Below, piece by piece: positions 13,818-22,433 of a stretch of DNA of 34,045 nt (the first letter of the stretch is position 1; every line of letters starts with the position of its first letter). The stretch spans positions 1 through 34,045 of the forward strand of contig CAJUBM010000011.1 in the NCBI GenBank assembly GCA_910584735.1, given 5' to 3'. Position numbers and translations under genes: made by a program. A model generated the notes under the pieces. It did no database searches. It saw only the letters and a program-made list of their open reading frames with translations, and was not told the origin of the DNA. Source of the stretch: an uncultured Muribaculaceae bacterium. Lineage in GTDB: Bacteria > Bacteroidota > Bacteroidia > Bacteroidales > Muribaculaceae.

Positions 13818-14261
13818 ATGGAAAGAATCAAGGTTAAAATCATAAATAAATCGCATCATCCCCTTCCCGCGTATGCCACGCCGGGTTCGGCCGGGATGGA
13901 TGTCCGTGCGTTCCTGAAGGAACCCGTTGTGTTGCCGCCACTTGGGCGGGCTCTTATCCCAACGGGACTGTATATGCAGCTTCCTCATGGCTATGAGTGC
14001 CAGATACGTCCGCGCAGCGGCCTGGCCCTGCGCAACGGCATTTCGCTGGTGAATACACCGGGTACGGTGGATGCCGACTACCGTGGCGAGATAGGAGTGA
14101 TAGTGATAAATCTCTCCAACGAGCCTTTTACCATAAACGATGGGGAACGTATCTGCCAGATGGTGATAACTGACTACACCCGTGTGGAATGGGAGCCGGT
14201 AGAGGAGATTGACCGCACAGAGAGAGGCGACGGGGCCTTCGGCCATTCGGGCCTGAGCTAA
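13818..14261 (+). CDS. dut: Deoxyuridine 5'-triphosphate nucleotidohydrolase (dUTPase)
   Basis: The enzyme hydrolyses dUTP to dUMP and pyrophosphate, keeping uracil out of DNA and feeding dTMP synthesis. The 147-residue protein has all five motifs of the homotrimeric family: AGMDVRA (25-31), RPRSGLA (64-70), the catalytic NTPGTVDADYRGE (79-91), GERICQMVI (109-117) and the C-terminal arm RGDGAFGHSG (136-145). It has its own consensus promoter and a structured leader. A TPR protein follows after 38 nt, then DUF4292 and EnvC-like genes; the same order is familiar from other Bacteroidetes, so dut probably leads an envelope operon. Confidence 0.96.
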   Translation: MERIKVKIINKSHHPLPAYATPGSAGMDVRAFLKEPVVLPPLGRALIPTGLYMQLPHGYECQIRPRSGLALRNGISLVNTPGTVDADYRGEIGVIVINLSNEPFTINDGERICQMVITDYTRVEWEPVEEIDRTERGDGAFGHSGLS

Positions 14262-14299
14262 ATTCAAACACACTCTAAGTTGTTTTTTATAGGCCTGTA

Positions 14300-16081
14300 A
14301 TGATGAGATATTTAAGCCGGATATTTGCCTTGGCCGCAGTGTTGGGAATCATTTCTGCGGCTTTCCTACCTGCTTTCGCCCGTGGCGATAAATCGCGGGG
14401 GAAGGCCCGGGTATGGGCTGACGGTGCCGATGCCCGTAAGGCTGATTACTATTTCATGGAGGCGCTTAGGCAGAATTCGCAGGAGCGTGACGATGCCTTC
14501 TTCGACCTTCTTTCGGCCTCGTGGGCGCTTGACAGCGCCGACACCGCGCCGGGCCTGACGTTAGGTTACTATATTATGGCCTTAGGGCAGCAGGACACGG
14601 CATATGCGGCTCGCGGCTATAATCTTATGCGCCGCCATTTCGACGCGCATCCCGATGATTATTACGGAGCCATATTCTACGGCATGATTAACGACCGTCT
14701 CGGAAATAGCGGCGAGTCGGTGCGTGTATGGCAGACGCTTGACTCCCTGAACCCTAACAACTCGGATGTGGCATTGAAATATGCCGAGGCGCTGATGGGG
14801 AGCAACGACTCCCTGCTTCTGCGCAAGTCGGTTATGGTAACCGACCGCATAGAGCGCGCCGAAGGGCCTGACTTAGGGCTTACATCGCATAAGGTGAGGG
14901 CGCTTATGGCGCTTAAAGACACGGCTTCGGCCCTGGGTGAGCTTGAACGATTCCGCATCGCATCGCCGCGTAACCCTAACTTCTACATATATTCCGGCGA
15001 TGTATATTCCGCTTTCCAGCTGCCTGACTCGGCAATAGCCAACTATGACCGTGCATGCCTGGTGGATTCAACCTCGGGGCTGGCATACTATAAGAGGGCG
15101 GAATTCTATAAAAACAGGGGGGATTCGGCAGCATACGACCGCGAAGTATTCAAGGCATTGCAGATGGAGACCCTCGACCTGGAGGTAAAGCTCGAGATGC
15201 TCGGAAGCTATATCCGCGAACTCTATACCGACACGCTACAGCGTCCGCGCATACAGCACCTTTTCGATGTGCTGCTGACTCAGCATCCGCATGAACCGCA
15301 GATTCGCGACCTCTATTCATCGTACCTTGTGGCATTGGAGGATTACCGTGGCGCTGCCGAACAGCAGGAGGTGGCTCTTGATGCCGAACCATCCGACATA
15401 AGGCGCTGGTTAGGGGTGATGAGCCTTTATTATTCAGCCGATGATTATGCAAAATCCACGGAGGTGGGTGAGCGCGCTTTGCACTATTTCCCGGATGACG
15501 GCCAGCTGAACCTTATGCTCGGCGGTAACTACGAGCAACTTGACCGCTGGGATGACGCAATGGGTAGTTTCCGCAAGGCACTTGCAGCCACGCCTGAAAG
15601 TGACCGGGAGCAAAGGTCGCAGGTAATGGCGGCTATAGGGGACGTGTTCCACCATAAGGAGAATACCGACTCGGCGTTTACCTACTACGAAAAAGCGCTG
15701 GAGCTTAACCCTGACAACCTGATGGCTCTGAATAATTTCGCATATTATCTGTCGCTGGAAGGGAAAGACCTTGACAGGGCTGAGAAATATGCCGGGATGT
15801 GTGTGCGTGCCCAGCCTGACAACGATACATTCCTTGACACCTATGCCTGGATTTTCTTCAAGAAGAAAGACTATGCCAAGGCTAAGGAGTATATCGACCA
15901 GGCGGTGGATATAGAGGCTGAGGATCCCCAGGCCGATGTGTGGCACCATGCAGGCGACATATATTATATGAGCGGCGAACCTGCCGAGGCGCTTGAGTTC
16001 TGGGAGGAAGCCTTGAAGCTCGATCCCGGAAACGCTCTCTTGAAAAAGAAAGTGAAATATAAGACCCATTTCTTTGAATAA
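14300..16081 (+). CDS. Secreted tetratricopeptide-repeat protein
   Basis: The 593-residue protein starts with a signal peptide (ALAAVLGIISAAFLPAFA, cleavage expected after AFA) and has TPR-type helical repeats over nearly all its length. Clear units include SAFTYYEKALELNPDNLMALNNFAYYL, cut here to PDNLMALNNFAYYL, and the last EALEFWEEALKLDPGNALL. TPR scaffolds bind proteins; the partner is unknown. It overlaps no neighbour: DUF4292 begins 70 nt later and an EnvC-like gene follows, so the operon suggests an envelope or outer-membrane assembly role. Two ATG codons are adjacent (14300 and 14303); either may be used. No lipobox is present. Confidence 0.85.
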   Translation: MMRYLSRIFALAAVLGIISAAFLPAFARGDKSRGKARVWADGADARKADYYFMEALRQNSQERDDAFFDLLSASWALDSADTAPGLTLGYYIMALGQQDTAYAARGYNLMRRHFDAHPDDYYGAIFYGMINDRLGNSGESVRVWQTLDSLNPNNSDVALKYAEALMGSNDSLLLRKSVMVTDRIERAEGPDLGLTSHKVRALMALKDTASALGELERFRIASPRNPNFYIYSGDVYSAFQLPDSAIANYDRACLVDSTSGLAYYKRAEFYKNRGDSAAYDREVFKALQMETLDLEVKLEMLGSYIRELYTDTLQRPRIQHLFDVLLTQHPHEPQIRDLYSSYLVALEDYRGAAEQQEVALDAEPSDIRRWLGVMSLYYSADDYAKSTEVGERALHYFPDDGQLNLMLGGNYEQLDRWDDAMGSFRKALAATPESDREQRSQVMAAIGDVFHHKENTDSAFTYYEKALELNPDNLMALNNFAYYLSLEGKDLDRAEKYAGMCVRAQPDNDTFLDTYAWIFFKKKDYAKAKEYIDQAVDIEAEDPQADVWHHAGDIYYMSGEPAEALEFWEEALKLDPGNALLKKKVKYKTHFFE

Positions 16082-16151
16082 TAAAGATGGTTTTGGTCAG
16101 CCATCCTTATGCCGGGCGGCCAAACCATATGTTCATCCATATTACCTTGCA

Positions 16152-17003
16152 ATGAAAAAATACCATATATTCCTGCTGATTATAGCTTTAGGATTAATAT
16201 TTGCTTCCTGCGGAGCCCAAAAGGGGGCCGGTAAATCAGGGAGTAAGCAAAAAAATATCCATCCTTCCGCTTCCTTTGTGCCGACACAGGCATATGATGC
16301 CCTTGCTTCGTCTTATAAGGACTGGCAGACGGTGGAGATTCCGGTGAAAATCGAGATAAGCCGTCCGATGCAGTTCGGATGTTCGGCCCGTGTGCAGATG
16401 ATACGTGGACGCTGGCTCGGTATATCCATCCGTATGCTGGGGTTCGAGGTGGCCTACCTGACGGCTGATAACGACTCTGTCCATGCCTATGCCAAGGTGC
16501 AGAAGCGTTATGTCTCGGAAAGTATAGACCGGTTGTTTAGTTCTTCCGGCTACAATCTGGAAAATCTTCAGGATCTTTTGTTGGGGCGCGTGTTCGTGCC
16601 GGGAGGAACTACCGCCACCCCTGCGGACGCCTCTAAATTCAACCTCTCGGAACTTGACGGGACGCTCCTTATCGTGCCATTGGTGCAACCCGAGATGGCA
16701 CAGATAGGTTTCGCATCACTCCCGGAGACGGGTAGTCTGCTTACCACTACATGCATGGCTGGTGCCGACAAACAGGTGGTGCTTACATATGGGGCCGCAA
16801 AGAATTCTGCCGGCGGGGCTGTAGCCTCGGAGACGGCGGTAACGGCCGCAACCACATCAATAGGTGCGGAGGCATTGATAAAATGGGATGTGAATGGTGC
16901 GCGATGGAATCGGCAGATGACCCCGCGCCAGTGGAAAGTGCCATCGGGGGCTCGGCGTATCAAGGTAACGTCTGAACTTTTAAAATCCCTCACAGGCATA
17001 TGA
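16152..17003 (+). CDS. DUF4292 lipoprotein
   Basis: With the start at 16152 the 283-residue protein has a short lysine-containing N-terminus, a hydrophobic core and the lipobox IFASC (lipidated Cys20), so it is an outer-membrane or periplasm-facing lipoprotein. The beta-rich body with QFGCSARVQMIRGRWLGISIRMLGFEVA and the SSSGYNLENLQDLLLGR segment match the Bacteroidetes DUF4292 family, which resembles LolA/LolB-type barrels in fold prediction (recalled, not checked). The upstream in-frame ATG at 16074 overlaps the TPR gene and would bury the signal sequence, so it was rejected. The stop overlaps the start of the EnvC-like gene (ATGA), indicating translational coupling. Confidence 0.85.
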   Translation: MKKYHIFLLIIALGLIFASCGAQKGAGKSGSKQKNIHPSASFVPTQAYDALASSYKDWQTVEIPVKIEISRPMQFGCSARVQMIRGRWLGISIRMLGFEVAYLTADNDSVHAYAKVQKRYVSESIDRLFSSSGYNLENLQDLLLGRVFVPGGTTATPADASKFNLSELDGTLLIVPLVQPEMAQIGFASLPETGSLLTTTCMAGADKQVVLTYGAAKNSAGGAVASETAVTAATTSIGAEALIKWDVNGARWNRQMTPRQWKVPSGARRIKVTSELLKSLTGI

Positions 17004-18892
17004 GGCTTAGGTTCAAGATATTGCTGGTAGGACTGCTTCCGGTGTTGCTCGCTTTATCGGCAGGCGACTGTGCCGTTATGCTTTCGGCCGCGGCCTATCC
17101 CGCTGAACAGACCTCGGGACGTACGAAGCAGCGCGCCAAGAAAAAGTTATCCGGAAAGAAAGGCAGGCAATCTTCGTCAAAGAATAAGAAACCGCAGAGC
17201 CGGGCTGCTGATGAGGAACGTTCGTCGGGCGATGTGCGCCGCGAACAGAAGCGCAATTCCGCCGAGATGCAGCAGACCCGCAAGGAGATTGCCCTTAACA
17301 CACGCGAGACCGAACGCCGCCTGAACGACCTGGCCCTTGTGGAGGGGGAGATTGGCGACTGCAACCGCCGAATCTCGGTGATAAACCAGCGTATCGATTC
17401 TCTAAACGGACGTGTGCTGACCGTAGGTGATTCAATAGGTGTGCTTGACTCCCAGATTGCCACGATAACGCGTACATATGCCAAGGCATTGCGCCGCTCG
17501 CAAGGAAAGCGTAGCCAGACCTCTAAAATGGCCTTTCTTTTGTCGTCCAAGTCGTTTGCCCAGGCATACAGGCGTATGAACGCTGTGCGCCAGTTCGGGA
17601 AATGGAGAAAAAAGAAAGAGGAGGAGATTGCCGGGTTGCGGCAGGTACTTCAGCAGCGGCGTTCGCAATTGGAATCGCTACACGCCCAGTCGGCCCGGTC
17701 GGCCCGGGAATTAGGTCGCGAGAAAACTGAGTTGCAGAAGAAGCAGAATCTCACGGCCCAGCTCGTGGATTCTCTGAAGGGACGTCGTGCGGAACTTGAT
17801 GAGATAATGGCCCAACGGGCCAGGCAGGCGGCGGCATTAGATGCCGAACTGGACCGTATAATCACCCGTGAGGCCGCCGAGGCGGCGCGCCGCGAAGCCG
17901 AGCGGAAAGAGCGTATTGAAGCCGAGCGTCGTGCCCGGGAGGAAGCGCAGGCGCGTCAGCAAGCCGAGGCCGAGGCAAAAGCCCGTGAGGCTGCGGCACA
18001 GAAAGCCAGGGCGGAAGCCGAGGCTTCCGAGAGGGCGCGAGAGGCCGCAAAAGCCGAGGCTGAAGCTCGAGAGGCACAGGCTGCAAAGGCCCGTGCCGAG
18101 GAAGCTGCTGCCCGTAAGCGTAGCAAGGAGGAGGCCCGTCAGGCTGAGAAACAACGCCGTGAGGCTGAAGCGGAGGCGGAAAAGGCCCGCAAGGAACAGC
18201 TTGCAGCTGAAGAGAAAGCCCGTAGGGTGAAAGCCGCCGCCGAGGAGCGCGCCCGCAAGGAGGAGGCTGCCCGGAAAGAGAAAGAGGACAAGGAGAAGAA
18301 AGCATCTGCCCGTTCCGGCAAAGGGGTGCGGCATAAAGGGAAGAATAACGGACGCGAGAATCGCGGGGATGTTCCCTCGGATGTAATGCCGGATGGTGGC
18401 GCTCCGACATTGCGCACACCTTCCGTGCATGGGGAGAGCGGTACGGCTCCCGAAAAAGTGAAGGGGTCCGGTGCCTCCGATTTCGAATCATGCCGGGGTA
18501 GTCTGCCTATGCCGGTGGCCGGACGCTATACGATTGTTAAGCGTTTCGGACATCAGCCCCATCCCACGCTGCCGCATGTTCAGACCGACAATGCCGGAAT
18601 AGACCTCCAGACAGCCCCGGGCGCCCCGGTAAGGGCTGTGTTTGACGGGGAGGTGTCGGCTGTGTTCCGCCCGGACGGTTATAATAACGTGGTGGTTATA
18701 CGCCATGGCAACTACCTCACCGTCTATGCCAATTTAGGGCAGATTTCAGTTTCCGCAGGTCAGCAAGTGAAAGCCGGCCAGAACATCGGCACTGTCTTTT
18801 CCGACCCGAATGATTCGGGACGTTCCGTTCTCCACTTCGAGGTGCGTCACGGTCGTGCGAAGGAGAATCCCGAATTGTGGCTAAGACGTTGA
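17000..18892 (+). CDS. EnvC-like murein hydrolase activator with degenerate LytM (M23) domain
   Basis: A 630-residue protein: signal anchor (about 5-30), basic linker, coiled-coil (about 75-280), a long Ala/Glu/Arg/Lys-rich helix (about 285-435), a low-complexity linker and a C-terminal M23/LytM fold (505-630). Zinc ligands of active M23 enzymes are missing. The usual His before GID is Asn531, the first His of HxH is Val610 (VLH), and the last His of the YAHL type is Asn578. Asp535, His569 and His612 remain. Such domains, as in E. coli EnvC and NlpD, activate amidases rather than cut peptidoglycan. The start overlaps the DUF4292 stop by 4 nt. The Ala/Glu-rich helix is much longer than in E. 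coli EnvC. Confidence 0.88.
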   Translation: MRLRFKILLVGLLPVLLALSAGDCAVMLSAAAYPAEQTSGRTKQRAKKKLSGKKGRQSSSKNKKPQSRAADEERSSGDVRREQKRNSAEMQQTRKEIALNTRETERRLNDLALVEGEIGDCNRRISVINQRIDSLNGRVLTVGDSIGVLDSQIATITRTYAKALRRSQGKRSQTSKMAFLLSSKSFAQAYRRMNAVRQFGKWRKKKEEEIAGLRQVLQQRRSQLESLHAQSARSARELGREKTELQKKQNLTAQLVDSLKGRRAELDEIMAQRARQAAALDAELDRIITREAAEAARREAERKERIEAERRAREEAQARQQAEAEAKAREAAAQKARAEAEASERAREAAKAEAEAREAQAAKARAEEAAARKRSKEEARQAEKQRREAEAEAEKARKEQLAAEEKARRVKAAAEERARKEEAARKEKEDKEKKASARSGKGVRHKGKNNGRENRGDVPSDVMPDGGAPTLRTPSVHGESGTAPEKVKGSGASDFESCRGSLPMPVAGRYTIVKRFGHQPHPTLPHVQTDNAGIDLQTAPGAPVRAVFDGEVSAVFRPDGYNNVVVIRHGNYLTVYANLGQISVSAGQQVKAGQNIGTVFSDPNDSGRSVLHFEVRHGRAKENPELWLRR

Positions 18893-18949
18893 CGGGCATA
18901 GCGCGATGGTAGGAAACGAAGTGTATGTCAATCTGATAATAGTATGATT

Positions 18950-19657
18950 ATGAAAAAGTTGTTTATTGCAATCTTAGCGGCGATGATGGCTGTTCCGGCG
19001 TTGCGCGCACAAGAAGAGGCTCCGCAGGTTATCCAGGGGCTTTCGCTGGACTATAACCTCAATACGCTTTATCCCAAGGATGATAGCAGCACCTCGCTTA
19101 ACGGATTCGGTGTGAACTATAATTTCGACTACCGTATCACCGAGTCTCTGCCGATATATATAGGTACTGGGCTTAATTTCCAGTTCCTTTTCCGCAACGC
19201 CAAGATGATCGAGGTCACTACCAACTATGGCGATGCCGAGTTGCAGGACTTCGCCATAAGGGATAAGGTGAATATGTATTATATGGATGTGCCTGTCAAT
19301 ATCAGTTATCGTGCGCGTATATCGCCGAGCGCATATCTCACACCGATGCTCGGGCTGGACTTCAAGGTGCAGCTTTACGGCCACGCTAAGATTGATGTGT
19401 CGGGAGCGTATTCCAGTGAGATTGGGGAGTTTCTTAATGAATATGTCGGTGTGCAACCCGGTAAGAGCTTCAATCTCTATGATAACGGCGATATGATGGG
19501 TAATGCGTGGCACCGATTCCAGTTCGGTTGGCATGCCGGCCTGAAACTGAACTACAAGGATTACTTCATATCCATGACCTATGGCACAGATTTCGTGAAG
19601 CTACAGAGGAACCTGGGGCAGGGAACTTTCCAGATTGCTCTTGGTATGAATTTTTAA
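18950..19657 (+). CDS. Outer-membrane beta-barrel protein
   Basis: The 235-residue protein has a signal peptide (KKLFIAILAAMMAVPALRA, cleavage before QEE) and alternating hydrophobic strands rich in Tyr, Phe and Asn, for example GFGVNYNFDYRI and YIGTGLNFQFLF. It ends in FQIALGMNF, a terminal aromatic as used for BAM recognition. An eight- to ten-stranded barrel of the OmpW/PorT type is likely; the ligand is unknown. An upstream ATG two codons earlier (18944) could also serve. It follows the EnvC-like gene by 57 nt and may be the end of the same operon. The palindromic repeat 19704-19977 begins 47 nt after the stop. Confidence 0.82.
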   Translation: MKKLFIAILAAMMAVPALRAQEEAPQVIQGLSLDYNLNTLYPKDDSSTSLNGFGVNYNFDYRITESLPIYIGTGLNFQFLFRNAKMIEVTTNYGDAELQDFAIRDKVNMYYMDVPVNISYRARISPSAYLTPMLGLDFKVQLYGHAKIDVSGAYSSEIGEFLNEYVGVQPGKSFNLYDNGDMMGNAWHRFQFGWHAGLKLNYKDYFISMTYGTDFVKLQRNLGQGTFQIALGMNF

Positions 19658-19703
19658 GGTTGGGCCTGTATAATATGGTATCTGACTACGGTTGGGCATG
19701 AGG

Positions 19704-19977
19704 GCGTGTCAGAATCCAGATAAATGCCTCCCAATGATAAAATAATTATTCATGGTAACTTTATAGTGGCGCCGGACCTCCGGGACGGCATGCCACCCGA
19801 AGAGGCGGAGCGTAAAAACGTAAGCTATTCTTTTTATAGGGAGTTAGCATTTTTATTTCTGCTCCGCCTTTTCGGGTGGCCTGCCGTCCCGGAGGTCCGG
19901 CGCCACTACCATTCGGTGCCACTAAAGTGACCACGTTTTGAGTAAGCGAAGCGTTTGTTTGGATTCTGACACACCGC
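19704..19977. repeat. Palindromic interspersed repeat with long hairpin arms and terminal inverted repeats
   Basis: A 47-bp stem is formed by 19765-19811 and 19861-19907: 26 bp perfect (19765-19790 with 19882-19907), then 21 bp with two non-Watson-Crick positions, around a 49-nt loop. Further out, GTGTCAGAATCCA (19706-19718) and TGGATTCTGACAC (19960-19972) are perfect 13-bp terminal inverted repeats. The right arm occurs again at 1-58. No transposase is encoded, so it may be a MITE- or REP-like non-autonomous element. The gap 19658-20167 holds this element, then about 190 nt of AT-rich DNA before the catalase gene. Confidence 0.85.
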
Positions 19978-20046
19978 TATGTTTTAATAATAAAGAAATA
20001 TTATAGAGGGTGGTTTAAAATATTTTTGGAAAACTTAGGTATGCAA

Positions 20047-20061
20047 AGGTTAAGTTAACCT
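20047..20061. promoter_or_regulatory. Perfect 15-nt dyad upstream of the Mn-catalase gene
   Basis: AGGTTAA-G-TTAACCT is a perfect dyad located 107 nt before the catalase ATG, the only strong symmetry in the 190-nt upstream region. It could be an operator of a peroxide or redox regulator. It does not match the OxyR or PerR consensus I know. A TATTTTTG box (20021-20028) lies just upstream, without a TTTG partner. Confidence 0.35.
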
Positions 20062-20167
20062 ATAACGGTGTGAATGATTAAACATACGGTTTTGAGGGTG
20101 TGTTTATATCTGCGAGGAATATGCAATATGCAATCCGCTGAATTACAAACCCTAAACAGACAAAACT

Positions 20168-21127
20168 ATGTTCTATCATGTAAAAGATCTGCAATTCAAC
20201 GCAAGGGTGTCAAAGCCCGACCCGCGTTTTGCCCGTGTACTCCTTGAGGCATTCGGAGGCGCCAACGGGGAGCTTAAATCCGCACTTCAATATTTCGTGC
20301 AGGCATTCAGTTGCCATAACCCGCATCCCGACAAGTATGATATGCTTATGGATATAGCCACGGAGGAACTCGCCCATCTGGAGATTGTGGGCGCCACAAT
20401 CCAGATGTTGCTCGGCCCTGTGGGTGGCGAAATGACAGATGTGGTCGAGAGTAAAGGGCTGGACGTTATGACGGGCACAAATAAGGCCAAGGATGACTTC
20501 ATACATCAGGCATATACAAATCCGCAGTTCCTGGTATGCTCGGGAGGAAGCCCTATGCTTACAGACAGCAACGGCAACCCGTGGACGGCGGCATACCTTT
20601 CGGCCAACGGAGACCTGACGGTAGACCTTCGTTCGAACATGGCGGGGGAATGTCGTGCCAAGCTCGGATATGAAAAACTTATTCCGTTGACAGATGACCC
20701 CCTGGTTAAGGATACCCTCGTATTCCTCATGACCCGCGAGGTGACTCACTTCCAGCAGTTCGAAGCCGCTCTTGACACTATCCAGCCTAATTTTCCGCCG
20801 GCAGTGTTCCAGACTTCGCCGAAATATAGCAATCTATATTTCGATTTGTCGAAAGGCGGAGAGGCCCGTGGTCCCTGGAATGAGGGTAAAAGCACACGTC
20901 TTGACGAGGAATGGCAGTATGTGAAGAATCCTCTGAAAGAGGTTCGTTCGACAAACGGGCTTATAGACAGGAAACCTGAGGGGACACCGCGTACGGAGGC
21001 CGATGTAAAAAAGGCTGATGATACCTTGTCCAAGGAACGGAGCAACGAGATTCTATCGGCCACTCCGTTGAAGGACATGAAGTGGTGCGACTATTCCGAT
21101 GACGGAGAAAAGTGTCCCGATAAATAA
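20168..21127 (+). CDS. Manganese catalase
   Basis: Dimanganese catalase, breaking hydrogen peroxide into water and oxygen without haem. The 319-residue protein has the four-helix ferritin-like core with the ligands expected of the family: Glu35 in NGELKSALQYF, Glu67-x-x-His70 in ATEELAHLEI, a Glu in NMAGECRAKLGYEKL, and the Glu/His pair of REVTHFQQFE. The loop GNPWTAAYLSANGDLTVDLRSN is also characteristic. It is a single gene flanked by a repeat upstream and a hairpin terminator downstream, probably under its own stress-controlled promoter. A dyad at 20047-20061 is a candidate operator. The C-terminal tail (KWCDYSDDGEKCPDK) carries two cysteines. Confidence 0.93.
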   Translation: MFYHVKDLQFNARVSKPDPRFARVLLEAFGGANGELKSALQYFVQAFSCHNPHPDKYDMLMDIATEELAHLEIVGATIQMLLGPVGGEMTDVVESKGLDVMTGTNKAKDDFIHQAYTNPQFLVCSGGSPMLTDSNGNPWTAAYLSANGDLTVDLRSNMAGECRAKLGYEKLIPLTDDPLVKDTLVFLMTREVTHFQQFEAALDTIQPNFPPAVFQTSPKYSNLYFDLSKGGEARGPWNEGKSTRLDEEWQYVKNPLKEVRSTNGLIDRKPEGTPRTEADVKKADDTLSKERSNEILSATPLKDMKWCDYSDDGEKCPDK

Positions 21128-21157
21128 CCTCTAAGGTGTTTTAACGGTTACTTGCAT

Positions 21158-21208
21158 AAAACAGACGCGGTGTGTAGGAATCTGAATAGACACACCGCGC
21201 CTGTTTTT
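21158..21208. terminator. Bidirectional terminator between catalase and ABC permease genes
   Basis: CGCGGTGTGT (21166-21175) and ACACACCGCG (21190-21199) pair perfectly. The outer ACAG and CTGT extend the stem after one mismatch, with AAAA before and TTTTT after. This is the expected shape for termination on both strands, and the flanking genes converge here. The stem core (GGTGTGT) is the same as in the hairpin at 99-129. Confidence 0.85.
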
Positions 21209-21224
21209 AAGTTTGCCGTATATT

Positions 21225-22433
21225 TTATGACGGATGGAAGTAACGGCGTACCGTCGTAAGCACTGAGAAATATCCTAACAATGTTATAAGTGCGATAATG
21301 CCGGCTCCGAGCAGCCATGTAGGCCATAAGGAGGATGTCTCCAACGAGGCCGATTCCAGTCCCTTCTTCCAAAGCATGGCGCCGACTGATACGGCGATGC
21401 AGCCGCACACCAATACTGCGGCGTTTGTGATAACGATGACGGGCAGGTAGCCTTTCGCCACATCGTTAGGCGAATATCCCAGCAGCATCAGGTCGGTGAG
21501 CTTGCGGCGGTTCTTTTGCAGCAGCAGGCTCAGGGAGAGTACCAGGATGAAGAATGATAGCAGCGATATAACGGCGCCTACCGATATTATTACGCCCGTG
21601 ATTACTGACAGGAAGTAGCTTGCCCGCGAGGAGTCGGCCTTGTCGCCGGCAATCTCATAGCCGTGGCTCTCCATATAGCGCCGCACCTGGGGCGAACCGG
21701 GATTCTCAACCTCCACAATCAGGCGGGAGGGGTAGGGGCGTGTCTCCCCGGGGTCGGCGAAGCGGGCGTTGGCCCACTGCATGAACTCCTGCGGCACGGC
21801 TATGGTGTTGAAGCGGGACGAAAAGCCTACGATGCGTCCGGGGAATGACTCTATACGGCCGTTCCCGGCCACTGTGATGCGCAGCGGCACTTTGTTTATC
21901 ACGTTCTCGCTCAACTGGGGTAGTCCGCGCGAGGATGCGAACCCAAAGTTGTAGAGGGCAAGGTAGTCTTTGGAGACTATTATGGGTATTTCGGGGTTCT
22001 CAGGGTCGAAACTCCAGCCGGAAGGGCGGATGTCGAAGAACTCATCGGGGATAGATTCGAAGAAAAGGAAGGTCTGCATACCGCCGCCGTTGAAATCTAT
22101 GGAGGCCGATATGTTGAAATCGGCATTGGTGAATTCCCCTACGCGGCGCGTCCAAGGCTGACGCTCGAGGTCGGCCACGGCCTCGGGTGTGAAGCCCGCT
22201 CCTGTGCCGGTGATTGTCCCTATGGTGGAGACGGAGGGTGAGATTACCAGATAGTCACGGTTTATGAAACTATCGGAATCCTGGTCGAACCCCGGGTGGG
22301 CATCGCGGTAGAACTGCACGGCGCACATCACTATGGCCAGCCCTACGAGGTTGGCAACGGCGTATCCGGCGAGTTGCGCTGCAGAGATGTTGCGGCGTAA
22401 AAGGCGCCCGGTAAGATTCTTATATGAAGGCAT
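21225..22433 (-). CDS. ABC transporter permease, FtsX/MacB type
   Basis: The 402-residue protein has one N-terminal transmembrane helix (about 17-39), a large periplasmic domain (about 40-270) and three C-terminal helices (about 275-305, 320-350, 370-395), the topology of type VII (MacB/LolE) permeases. NRRKLTDLMLLGYSPNDV after the second helix is the coupling segment of FtsX domains, where K-x-E-IG-LR is usual. Such permeases do not import solutes but move lipoproteins, peptides or signals at the outer face using ATP. Its ATG overlaps the stop of the ATPase gene (TAATG), so the two are translated together. The substrate is unknown. Confidence 0.88.
   Translation of the reverse strand: MPSYKNLTGRLLRRNISAAQLAGYAVANLVGLAIVMCAVQFYRDAHPGFDQDSDSFINRDYLVISPSVSTIGTITGTGAGFTPEAVADLERQPWTRRVGEFTNADFNISASIDFNGGGMQTFLFFESIPDEFFDIRPSGWSFDPENPEIPIIVSKDYLALYNFGFASSRGLPQLSENVINKVPLRITVAGNGRIESFPGRIVGFSSRFNTIAVPQEFMQWANARFADPGETRPYPSRLIVEVENPGSPQVRRYMESHGYEIAGDKADSSRASYFLSVITGVIISVGAVISLLSFFILVLSLSLLLQKNRRKLTDLMLLGYSPNDVAKGYLPVIVITNAAVLVCGCIAVSVGAMLWKKGLESASLETSSLWPTWLLGAGIIALITLLGYFSVLTTVRRYFHPS

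Noticed and set aside
17837..18491. Long antisense ORFs opposite the EnvC-like gene
   Set aside because: They arise from the Ala/Glu/Arg-rich repeat codons read in reverse, which give Leu/Gly/Ser-rich strings.
19724..19930. 68-residue ORF spanning the palindromic repeat
   Set aside because: It reads through both hairpin arms; the arm recurs at 1-58 where the frame differs, so it looks like a translation artefact of the repeat.
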